Assembly (NCBI GenBank): GCA_905373835.1
Contig: CAJPUN010000002.1
Coordinates: 124,001-188,000, forward strand
Source: Candidatus Saccharimonadota bacterium
GTDB lineage: Bacteria > Patescibacteriota > Saccharimonadia > Saccharimonadales > Saccharimonadaceae
Length of the DNA stretch: 64,000 bases
Direction: 5' to 3'
Shown one piece after another: positions 40,994 to 48,173 of this stretch; position 1 is the first letter of the stretch, and every line of letters starts with the position of its first letter. Made by a program: the position numbers and the translations under genes. The notes beneath the pieces are model-generated. The model was not told the DNA's origin. It ran no database searches and worked only from the letters and a program-made list of their open reading frames with translations.

Positions 40994-42490
40994 ATGAGCA
41001 GAGCACTATATCGGACGTATCGGAGTCGGTCGCTGGATGAGATTGTAGGGCAGTCGCATATCACGCGGATTTTGCAGCGGGCAATTGCGAGTGGGCATAT
41101 TGCCCATGCCTATCTCTTGACGGGGCCACGTGGAGTGGGTAAGACATCGATCGCCCGCATCTTGGCTCATGAAATCAACGGTCTGCCATACACCGATGAG
41201 TCGACCCATCTTGATATTATCGAGATCGACGCAGCGAGCAATAACTCTGTGGAGGATATCCGTGATTTGCGCGACAAGGTGCAAATTGCACCCACCAGCA
41301 GCCCAAAAAAGATCTACATCATTGATGAAGTTCATATGCTCAGCAAGTCGGCCTTTAATGCCTTGCTCAAGACGCTAGAAGAGCCACCCGAGCACGTCGT
41401 CTTCATTCTTGCGACGACCGATGCCGACAAGCTCCCCGCGACGATCTTGAGCCGGGTGCAGCGCTTCAATTTCCGAGCAATTAGTCCGCGTGATGCAGCC
41501 AAGCATTTGGCGTTTATTGCTGAGCAGGAGAAAATTGCCATTACACCCGATGCACTGGAGCTGATTGCCGAGCAAGGGAAGGGAAGCTTTCGAGATAGCA
41601 TTAGTTTGCTCGATCAATTGCGCTCACTGAGCGATGAAACGATCGACCGCGCGATGGTCGCAGAAGTGCTGGGCCTTGCGCAGGATGAGCTAGTAGAGGA
41701 ACTGCTGACTGCTTATGCCACGGCAGATATTGGCCGCGCCGCTCAACTGATCGATGAGGCTGAGGCGGCCGGCACACCAGCGGAACTTCTTGCCGAGCAG
41801 CTGCTTAGTATCGCGCGCCAGCGCGTTGTAGAGGACGCAGCACTGTTGCCATTACTCGATAAACTACTGGCTGTACCGCGAGCCGGTTGGCCGCGCATTG
41901 CACTGCTTACCGCTCTCGCAAGCCGAGCTACGCCACCAGCCACAGCACCTCATCGCCAGCCATCACCCACTACTGTCAGCGAGCCAGTTGCGCCATATAC
42001 CCGCTCACCAGCTCCATCATCGCAAGCACCTCCTGTGGTTCCTTCTTCAGACCCTCCCCGTCAGGAGACAGATGGTGCGGCAGCAGCATCGGCTGGTCAG
42101 TCTGGTACTCGAAGTGCTTCCGCTACTGATCATACACCAGCCGAGCAATCAGCTTCTCCAGCGAACAACGAAACGTCCGCAGCAAGTTCCACACCAATCG
42201 ACTTCCCATGGGAGCAGTTTCTCGATGCTGTTGGAGTAGTCGGAGCGCGCACATACCTCGCCAAGGCAGGGCACGCGTTTGACGGCCAGACATTAACGAT
42301 CTACGCTGGCAAAAAATTCGCCAAAATGCAGATCGATCGCGCCCTTCCCACACTCAGCGCAGCACTAAATCGCCTTGACATCACTGCAGAGATCGCCGTC
42401 TTAGCTACCAGTAAACCGCCCAAAGATCGCCAAAAAGCCGCCATTCTTGCTATGATGGGGGGAGGAGAAGAAATTACCATCAATGGCTGA
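40994..42490 (+). CDS. dnaX: DNA polymerase III subunit gamma/tau
   Basis: This 498-residue clamp-loader ATPase has P-loop LTGPRGVGKTSIARILAHEI, Walker B KIYIIDEVHMLSKSAFNALL, KTLEEPPEHVVFILATTDAD, and the SRVQRF element (SRC-like with Val). The four-cysteine zinc module that normally follows the P-loop helix is deleted: NGLPYTDESTHLDIIEIDAA bridges the gap. A Pro/Ser/Thr-rich linker (residues 310-400) leads to a C-terminal domain (about 405-498) that may bind DnaB or the polymerase. It overlaps dnaB by 8 nt, so helicase and clamp loader are co-expressed. Confidence 0.94.
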   Translation: MSRALYRTYRSRSLDEIVGQSHITRILQRAIASGHIAHAYLLTGPRGVGKTSIARILAHEINGLPYTDESTHLDIIEIDAASNNSVEDIRDLRDKVQIAPTSSPKKIYIIDEVHMLSKSAFNALLKTLEEPPEHVVFILATTDADKLPATILSRVQRFNFRAISPRDAAKHLAFIAEQEKIAITPDALELIAEQGKGSFRDSISLLDQLRSLSDETIDRAMVAEVLGLAQDELVEELLTAYATADIGRAAQLIDEAEAAGTPAELLAEQLLSIARQRVVEDAALLPLLDKLLAVPRAGWPRIALLTALASRATPPATAPHRQPSPTTVSEPVAPYTRSPAPSSQAPPVVPSSDPPRQETDGAAAASAGQSGTRSASATDHTPAEQSASPANNETSAASSTPIDFPWEQFLDAVGVVGARTYLAKAGHAFDGQTLTIYAGKKFAKMQIDRALPTLSAALNRLDITAEIAVLATSKPPKDRQKAAILAMMGGGEEITING

Positions 42491-43835
42491 CCAATCACCC
42501 CAACCAAAAGGCAAAGTACCACCACAAAGTCTCGATGCAGAGATGAGTTTGCTTGGTGCAGTACTTATTGACGAAGAAGTCTTGGCCGATGCCAGCGAGC
42601 ATGTCGGCGCAGAAGACTTTTATGATAAGCGTCACGCGATGATCTTTGGAGCAATGATGCGTCTTTACGAGCGGCATAAGCCAGTTGACCTCCTCACGCT
42701 GACCAATGAATTGCAAAAGAAAGACCAGCTTGCCGAGGTAGGCGGCTCAGCCTATCTGACCGAGCTTACCAACTACGTCCCTACCGCAGCCCACGCCAGT
42801 AGCTATGCCGAAATCGTCGCCCAAAAAGCAGTGCGGCGACGGCTCATTAAAGCCAGTGCCGATATTAGCCAGCTTGGTTTTGATGAAAATACCACCACCC
42901 AAGAACTGCTCGAAAAGGCCGAGGCAGAGCTCTTTAGTGTGTCTGACCAGTCACTCAAACAAGACCTTGTGAGCCTGGAGAGTATTCTCACCGATAGCTT
43001 CGACCGTATTGAGGAGCTCCACCGCAACAAAGGACAGCTGCGTGGCATTCGCACAGGCTACCGCGACCTCGACACAATGACGGCTGGCCTGCAGCGCTCC
43101 GACCTTATTATCATTGCGGCTCGCCCCGCCATGGGTAAGACGACACTGGTGACGAACCTCGCGTATAACGTCGCGACAATCGAGAAAAAGCCCGTTCTCT
43201 TCTTTTCACTTGAGATGAGCAAGGAGCAGCTCACCGACCGCATGCTCGCTGATGCCAGTGGTGTGGACAGCTGGAATATCCGCACTGGAAACCTCAGTGA
43301 TGATGACTGGGCCAAGCTCTCTGAGGCAATGGGTGAGATGGCCGAAGCACCAATCTTCATCGATGATACGCCAGGCCTGAGCGTCCTCGAAATGCGTACC
43401 AAGGCACGGCGCGCCATGCACGACCAGCAGCTTGGGCTGGTGATCGTCGACTACTTGCAGCTGATGCAGGCCAATGGCAACCACAATGGCAACCGCGTCC
43501 AAGAGGTGAGCGAGATATCGCGCGGGCTCAAGCTGATTGCCCGCGAGCTTAATGTGCCGGTCATTGCCCTAAGCCAGCTAAGCCGCTCGGTGGAGTCGCG
43601 CACGCCGCCAGTGCCGCAATTAGCCGATCTGCGTGAGTCGGGCTCGATTGAGCAAGACGCTGATATTGTCTCCTTCATCTACCGGCCAGGCTACTACGAG
43701 CCAGATAATCCTGAGTTCCAAAATATCACCGATCTCATCATTGCCAAGCACCGCAATGGCCCAGTGGGCAAAATCCAACTCTACTTCCACCCCGAGCGCC
43801 TACGCTTCATGAGCCTCGACAAGCGGCATGATTGA
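42483..43835 (+). CDS. dnaB: Replicative DNA helicase DnaB
   Basis: This 450-residue hexameric helicase has the N-terminal helical domain (PPQSLDAEMSLLGAVLIDEE) and a RecA-like motor: Walker A IIAARPAMGKTTLVTNLAYN, Walker B GLVIVDYLQLMQ, and SQLSRSVESRTPPVPQLADL followed by RESGSIEQDADIVSFIYRPG. The C terminus RLRFMSLDKRHD is copied into a second locus at 44525 (see findings). The start overlaps dnaX by 8 nt. Confidence 0.97.
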   Translation: MADQSPQPKGKVPPQSLDAEMSLLGAVLIDEEVLADASEHVGAEDFYDKRHAMIFGAMMRLYERHKPVDLLTLTNELQKKDQLAEVGGSAYLTELTNYVPTAAHASSYAEIVAQKAVRRRLIKASADISQLGFDENTTTQELLEKAEAELFSVSDQSLKQDLVSLESILTDSFDRIEELHRNKGQLRGIRTGYRDLDTMTAGLQRSDLIIIAARPAMGKTTLVTNLAYNVATIEKKPVLFFSLEMSKEQLTDRMLADASGVDSWNIRTGNLSDDDWAKLSEAMGEMAEAPIFIDDTPGLSVLEMRTKARRAMHDQQLGLVIVDYLQLMQANGNHNGNRVQEVSEISRGLKLIARELNVPVIALSQLSRSVESRTPPVPQLADLRESGSIEQDADIVSFIYRPGYYEPDNPEFQNITDLIIAKHRNGPVGKIQLYFHPERLRFMSLDKRHD

Positions 43836-43920
43836 TACTATACTATAGTTATTACACATAGGAGGACCGTCGCAATGGCAGCCCACACCACATCATTACG
43901 CAAACAACTAACCAAAGAGC
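43794..43920 (+). repeat. Tandem duplication, first copy (dnaB tail plus start of membrane gene)
   Basis: From GAGCGCCTACGCTTCATGAG (43794) through the dnaB stop codon, the intergenic ribosome-binding site and the first codons of the next gene, this stretch is repeated 731 nt further on at 44525-44650 with scattered changes. Confidence 0.85.
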
Positions 43921-44399
43921 CATCTGCCGCCTCATCATCTTGTCCGCCCCTAGTCCGCTGTGCAATGATTTGTGGAGCACTTGGCCTCCTTGGCACTGCT
44001 GGGTGGCTGATATATCTTGGCTGGATGTTCGTAGTTTTTCTCTTCACATCATATTTTTTGTTACATATTAGCTTGATAACTCTTTTCTGGTGGCTGAGTG
44101 TTACGCTTATTATCGAAGCAATTGCAATTATTCGCACATACACCAGCCAGGGTAACCAACGCTATCGCGAAGAGGGGTTTTGGCTCGCCTTGGCACTGTT
44201 CTTTCCATTACTGATAGCGGGTGAGGTGGTCTATAATGCTTTGTCTGCGCAGCAAATTCATGTGTTTTCGTCGAGCCCACAGTTGTGTTTCTTCGGTATT
44301 ATAGTAACTACTCTGAGTGCTGTGTGTATGTGGTATTCGATGGGATACTCAGCACTAATACACAGCAAAGCTGCGCGAAAAAGACTTCTAGGTTTTTAG
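43875..44399 (+). CDS. Four-segment membrane protein, duplicated family (copy A)
   Basis: This 174-residue protein has a Ser/Thr-rich N terminus (MAAHTTSLRKQLTKEPSAAS) and four hydrophobic segments (about residues 30-60, 62-85, 103-122 and 135-155). It is a close paralog of the protein at 44605: both share RCAM-x-x-GALGLLGTAGWLIYLG, LIIEAIA-x-I-x-TYT and QRY-x-EEGF. No function is known. A TATACT box (43839-43844) and an AGGAGG site precede it. It directly follows dnaB. Confidence 0.75.
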   Translation: MAAHTTSLRKQLTKEPSAASSSCPPLVRCAMICGALGLLGTAGWLIYLGWMFVVFLFTSYFLLHISLITLFWWLSVTLIIEAIAIIRTYTSQGNQRYREEGFWLALALFFPLLIAGEVVYNALSAQQIHVFSSSPQLCFFGIIVTTLSAVCMWYSMGYSALIHSKAARKRLLGF

Positions 44400-44446
44400 A
44401 CGTACCGCATTAGCAATTACTGCACATATATAGCGAGGAGAATACT

Positions 44447-44566
44447 ATGACGGCTCAAACACAAACCACCCCAGTGCAAGCGATCCAGCTCAAGCATCCT
44501 CCACTGGGGCAGCGTAGAATCATTGAGCGCCTACGCTTCATGAGCCTCGACAGGCGGCATAATTAA
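44447..44566 (+). pseudogene. Chimeric remnant: start of a 45284-type gene fused to the dnaB tail
   Basis: This 39-codon frame begins MTAQTQTT and carries QRRIIERL, matching the N-terminal QQRRIIERL of the protein at 45284. At GAGCGCCT it switches to RFMSLDRRHN, a copy of the end of DnaB (RFMSLDKRHD), and stops. The 8-nt GAGCGCCT is present in both parents, so it marks a recombination junction. It keeps an AGGAG site but is most likely non-functional. Confidence 0.75.
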
Positions 44567-44650
44567 TGCTATGCTTAGTTATGACACATAGGAGGACCGT
44601 TGCAATGACAGGCCACACCACATCATCACGCATACAATCTACTAAAGAAT
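44525..44650 (+). repeat. Tandem duplication, second copy
   Basis: Copy of 43794-43920 with an offset of about 731 nt. It starts at the junction GAGCGCCT and runs through the copied dnaB tail and the ribosome-binding site ACATAGGAGGACCGT into the gene at 44605. Confidence 0.85.
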
Positions 44651-45147
44651 CACCCTCTTCCTCATCATCCTGTCCGCTACTGATCCGCTGTGCGATGGTT
44701 GGTGGAGCACTCGGTCTCCTTGGCACTGCTGGGTGGCTCATCTATCTTGGCTGGGCAGTAGCAGTCTCTGCTATTGGGCTGTTTACATTCCTGATTTGGA
44801 TACAATATGTTGTAGTAGGCGTATTCTGGATACTCGGGATTGTCCTTATTATTGAGGCAATTGCGCTGATCCATACTTACACCCGTCGCTCAGGGCAGCG
44901 CTACCACGAAGAAGGCTTTGGGCTCGGCATCACACTGCTCTATCCACTGCTCGCAGGTGTCGAGATAGGGTACAGAGCACTCATACAGAGTCAATCACAG
45001 CAGGACGTCATGGCATTTGCCAATCCTCTCGCGGTACTGATGGGTATTATCATGATCACGCTCGGCGCAATATATTTGTGGTATCAGTTGGGACGGTCAG
45101 CATCAATGTGGCAAGCGAATAATGACAAGGCTATATCGCTCACATAA
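44605..45147 (+). CDS. Four-segment membrane protein, duplicated family (copy B)
   Basis: This 180-residue paralog of the protein at 43875 has a near-identical N terminus (HTTS-x-R-x-Q-x-TKE; a run of Ser) and the same four hydrophobic segments. The N-terminal 45 residues and the TYT...QRY-x-EEGF region are well conserved, while the second and fourth segments have drifted. Function unknown. The start follows an AGGAGGACCGT site that is itself part of the duplicated segment. Confidence 0.75.
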   Translation: MTGHTTSSRIQSTKESPSSSSSCPLLIRCAMVGGALGLLGTAGWLIYLGWAVAVSAIGLFTFLIWIQYVVVGVFWILGIVLIIEAIALIHTYTRRSGQRYHEEGFGLGITLLYPLLAGVEIGYRALIQSQSQQDVMAFANPLAVLMGIIMITLGAIYLWYQLGRSASMWQANNDKAISLT

Positions 45148-45239
45148 CGCCTCTGTTTGTGGTCTCGCTATGATACTACTATCTACATTACGTTTAGTCC
45201 TCGAGAGGCAGAGGAAATGTATCCTTTGTGCAACCTTGC

Positions 45240-45245
45240 TATAAT
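45240..45245 (+). promoter_or_regulatory. -10 box of the gene at 45284
   Basis: TATAAT 38 nt before the ATG, with an AAAGGAGG site between. Confidence 0.45.
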
Positions 45246-45283
45246 ACAATCACAAGCAGCCTAGCGCAATAAAGGAGGCATCT

Positions 45284-45781
45284 ATGGCCACATCCCACAC
45301 AACAACCGTTACAACTCAGACAATCCAAACCAAACAGCAGCGCAGAATCATTGAGCGCCTCGCTATAATTCTTGTCTGCTGCGGGATTATCCTTATCGGC
45401 GTTTTTCTCACTCTTGTTGAAGCAATGGGTATTTACATCACGTCAACTGGCTTTGAGGGGACACAGCCACATGTGTATATCACCATGTTCATTATGTTTG
45501 TTTATGCAATCAACCTTGTCGTGCAAGCTGTCTATGTCATTATTCGCACGTTGCGTTCAGCGATTGCGCCGTATCGTCAGCAAGCAATAGCGTTTGTGGC
45601 AATCCTTGGGTATTTTGTCACATTAGCGGCCGTATATCTCTATCACCACTATGTTGTTCAAGATGGATTCGGCCCACACACCTTCCTCCAGACGACGGCT
45701 GGTGCTGCTCTTGGCCTGGCTATCTCTGGTCTTGGCTCGCTCTATCTGTGGTATGTGGTGCTGCGAACGCGCAAAGGGTAG
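45284..45781 (+). CDS. Four-segment membrane protein of unknown function (related class C)
   Basis: This 165-residue protein has a Thr/Gln-rich N terminus (MATSHTTTVTTQTIQTKQQR) and four hydrophobic segments (about residues 28-50, 66-90, 103-122 and 139-158). It shares the general layout of the two duplicated proteins upstream (polar start, four segments, LYLWY near the end) but little direct identity. Its N-terminal RRIIERL is also found in the chimeric remnant at 44447, so another copy once lay there. Function unknown. Confidence 0.72.
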   Translation: MATSHTTTVTTQTIQTKQQRRIIERLAIILVCCGIILIGVFLTLVEAMGIYITSTGFEGTQPHVYITMFIMFVYAINLVVQAVYVIIRTLRSAIAPYRQQAIAFVAILGYFVTLAAVYLYHHYVVQDGFGPHTFLQTTAGAALGLAISGLGSLYLWYVVLRTRKG

Positions 45782-45815
45782 GCGGTTTGCTCTTGAGCAC
45801 CCCCGCAAACTCGGG

Positions 45816-45821
45816 TATAAT
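45816..45821 (+). promoter_or_regulatory. -10 box of the GT-C-like gene, leaderless type
   Basis: TATAAT, 8 nt before the ATG at 45830. No ribosome-binding site. Confidence 0.5.
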
Positions 45822-45829
45822 AGGGCAAT

Positions 45830-47290
45830 ATGGCAAAGCAAGTTGTCGACTATCATTTGTACCGCTGGCGGTATGGCCTCGGCTATGGCTTTGTCGTGGT
45901 AGCAATTATTGCGGCAGTTGTGCTGGCGGGGCTGTTTATCCCTGGCGAGTTGCGGCAAGGTGAGCTCGATAGCGCGCTGCAAAGCAGCCAATTATCCTTC
46001 CAAAATCTTACTCCCGCTATGGTTATCAATGCGCCGTATCATGGCTTGCAAAAATTAAGCTTTGCAGTGCTCGGCGTGACACCGCTGTCGATTAAGTTGC
46101 CATCTATGGTAATCGCCCTAATGACAGCGCTTGGGCTGCTCCTTCTGTTTCGCTCCTGGTTTTCCCGGAACATTGCGCTTATTACAACGATCCTCGTGAC
46201 GATGACGGCGCAGTTTCTCTTCTTGGCGCAAGATGGCACGCCAGCTATACTTTTTAGTTGCCTCACTGTGTGGCTGCTCTATGCTGCAACGCGTGCCATT
46301 CGGACGAAGAAGTTTCTCTCCACCCTCTGGAAGGTGACGGCCTGTGTGCTGGCGGCACTCCTACTGTATGCACCACTTGGTATCTATGTCGTTGTTGCGC
46401 TTGGGATTCTGGGGGTATCTCATCCACACGCTCGTTATACAATTCTGCGTGTGCAGCGCAGCCGCCTTGCTCTAGCAGCCGTCATTGGCCTCGTGGCGAT
46501 GCTGCCACTTATCTACGCAAGCATCACCAACCATGATGTATTAAAGCAGCTCTTTGGCTTGCCGCTCGAATCGATCAATGTGGGAGCAAATCTTCGCCAC
46601 CTTGGCACGACGCTCTTTGGGCTCTTTGCGTCAAACAAATCGTACCTTGTGCAGCCATTGTACTCAGTCGGTATGATATTGATTATGCTGATTGGTCTTG
46701 CCTCGCTCCTGAGCCACTACTATACAGCACGGAGCTATGCAGCACTCCTGGTGGGGCTGCCATTACTGGGCGTGGTGATTAGTAATCCGCAGCTGGTGAC
46801 ATCACTCTTTCCGGTGGTAGCGACCATTATTGCATTTGGCGTGGCGTGGCTGATTAACCACTGGTACCAGATGTTTCCACGCAACCCATACGCTCGGGTG
46901 GCTGGGCTGCTACCTATGGCTCTCTTGATTGGTGGACTCACCCTTACTGGTATCGGGCGCTATGCCGAGACCTATCGCTACAATCCAGAGGTTCTTGCCC
47001 ACTACTCCAGCGACGTCAAACTTCTCAACGACCAACTCCAGGGTGACAATGTGCGCGTCGATCGCCCTATGACGCTTGCCGTGACTGAGGCGGAGCGACC
47101 GATGTACGAAATGATTGCCCGCTATAACGACCGATTGCGCGTTGTTACCACTGTGCCCGAGCAGCAAACCGTCTTTACCGCAACGCGCGCCTACCGCCAG
47201 CAACATCGCGACCTCACGCGCCCGGCACATATTATCACCAATGCACGTGCACACGACAGCAACCGGTTTTATCAATACGAGCCACTATAG
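45830..47290 (+). CDS. GT-C-like polytopic membrane protein (glycosyltransferase 39 type)
   Basis: This 486-residue protein has about ten hydrophobic segments and a C-terminal soluble tail of about 90 residues. The layout recalls GT-C enzymes that move sugars from lipid carriers (ArnT/PMT group): a first segment followed by an exported loop with acidic residues (GELRQGELDSAL), then closely spaced segments (LSFAVLGVTPLSIKLPSMVI). GELRQGELD could be the acidic loop motif, but I cannot confirm the catalytic Asp-Glu pair. The substrate is unknown; envelope glycan assembly is likely. Confidence 0.65.
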   Translation: MAKQVVDYHLYRWRYGLGYGFVVVAIIAAVVLAGLFIPGELRQGELDSALQSSQLSFQNLTPAMVINAPYHGLQKLSFAVLGVTPLSIKLPSMVIALMTALGLLLLFRSWFSRNIALITTILVTMTAQFLFLAQDGTPAILFSCLTVWLLYAATRAIRTKKFLSTLWKVTACVLAALLLYAPLGIYVVVALGILGVSHPHARYTILRVQRSRLALAAVIGLVAMLPLIYASITNHDVLKQLFGLPLESINVGANLRHLGTTLFGLFASNKSYLVQPLYSVGMILIMLIGLASLLSHYYTARSYAALLVGLPLLGVVISNPQLVTSLFPVVATIIAFGVAWLINHWYQMFPRNPYARVAGLLPMALLIGGLTLTGIGRYAETYRYNPEVLAHYSSDVKLLNDQLQGDNVRVDRPMTLAVTEAERPMYEMIARYNDRLRVVTTVPEQQTVFTATRAYRQQHRDLTRPAHIITNARAHDSNRFYQYEPL

Positions 47291-47339
47291 GCGTCGTGGG
47301 GTGTTTGCCAGTAGGCCGCTCATCCCTGGTTTAGAAGGT

Positions 47340-48077
47340 TTAGTATTTCATCTGCATCGCTTGATAGAGCTGCACCCACTGCCTAGGCTGAAGTTCTGAT
47401 GGCTTACGCTCAGGGTTGATACCAAGCTGGGCTCGCGGCAGGGCAGCAAAGCGCCGCGGCTTGGCGTAGTGCTTCGCGACAAACTGGCTGTACGCTGCCT
47501 GCTGATTGCGGGGCAGCCAGGGCTCGGTGCGCGGCAAGAGCTCAAGCAATACTGTATCGACGGCGGGTGGTGGTGTGAAGTCCGTCCGGCGCAAGCGGTA
47601 GCGGATCCGCGCCTGCCACCACGGTGCCAGCTGAGCACCCAGTGCCGCCGTAAAGTGGCGGTCGCTCGGCACAAGCTTGGACGCAAATTGGCACTGGACG
47701 ATAAGATAGATCGCCTGTGGTGGGGTGGAAGTAGTGGTGAGCATCCGCACGATATCGGCACTGAGCGCAAAGGGGATATTGGCAAATACTTTATACGGCT
47801 CGGCAGGAAGCGTAAGCTGGCGGATATCGGCCGCAATGATGCGGACATGTGGCACGGCTGCGGTATGCCTGCGCAGGGCATCAAGCGCACGTGGTTCATT
47901 CTCGACCGCTACTACCTGCTGGCAACGCCGCGCTAAGGCGCTTGTAATGACGCCGCTACCTGCCCCGAGGTCATAAACCGTATCGCGTCGGCGGATGGTA
48001 CTATGGCCCAGCAAGATAGCCGCCACGCGGGGGCTACGCAAAAAATGTTGGTCATGACTGGCAACGCGTCGTTTCAT
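47340..48077 (-). CDS. rRNA adenine N6-dimethyltransferase (RsmA/KsgA/Erm family)
   Basis: This 245-residue methyltransferase starts SHDQHFLRSPRVAAILLG, the Q-x-FL element of the family. SAM motif I is VYDLGAGSGVITSAL, acidic motif II VVAVENEP, motif III IIAADIRQL and catalytic motif IV FANIPFALS. The NIPF form is found in both KsgA and Erm groups. The natural role is probably dimethylation of adjacent adenines in 16S rRNA helix 45; an Erm-like 23S role cannot be excluded. The start is set by TACACT 6 nt upstream on the minus strand, in preference to an in-frame codon further upstream. It is divergent from the gene at 48174. Confidence 0.87.
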   Translation of the reverse strand: MKRRVASHDQHFLRSPRVAAILLGHSTIRRRDTVYDLGAGSGVITSALARRCQQVVAVENEPRALDALRRHTAAVPHVRIIAADIRQLTLPAEPYKVFANIPFALSADIVRMLTTTSTPPQAIYLIVQCQFASKLVPSDRHFTAALGAQLAPWWQARIRYRLRRTDFTPPPAVDTVLLELLPRTEPWLPRNQQAAYSQFVAKHYAKPRRFAALPRAQLGINPERKPSELQPRQWVQLYQAMQMKY

Positions 48078-48083
48078 ACTGCT

Positions 48084-48089
48084 AGTGTA
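48084..48089 (-). promoter_or_regulatory. -10 box of the rRNA dimethyltransferase gene, leaderless type
   Basis: TACACT on the minus strand, 6 nt before the ATG at 48077; TTACGA (48107-48112) lies 17 nt further upstream. Confidence 0.5.
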
Positions 48090-48160
48090 ACAGACCAACC
48101 TATGTGTCGTAAACGCGCATAATCTCGCCTCGGCCTATTCCGTCAGCAAGCACAAGCGTG

Positions 48161-48166
48161 TATACT
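48161..48166 (+). promoter_or_regulatory. -10 box of the phosphoketolase-like gene, leaderless type
   Basis: TATACT, 7 nt before the ATG at 48174. No ribosome-binding site. Confidence 0.55.
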
Positions 48167-48173
48167 AGAAGCA

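Noticed and set aside
47469..47936. 155-codon forward frame opposite the rRNA dimethyltransferase gene
   Set aside because: The minus-strand protein has clear methyltransferase motifs; this one has none.
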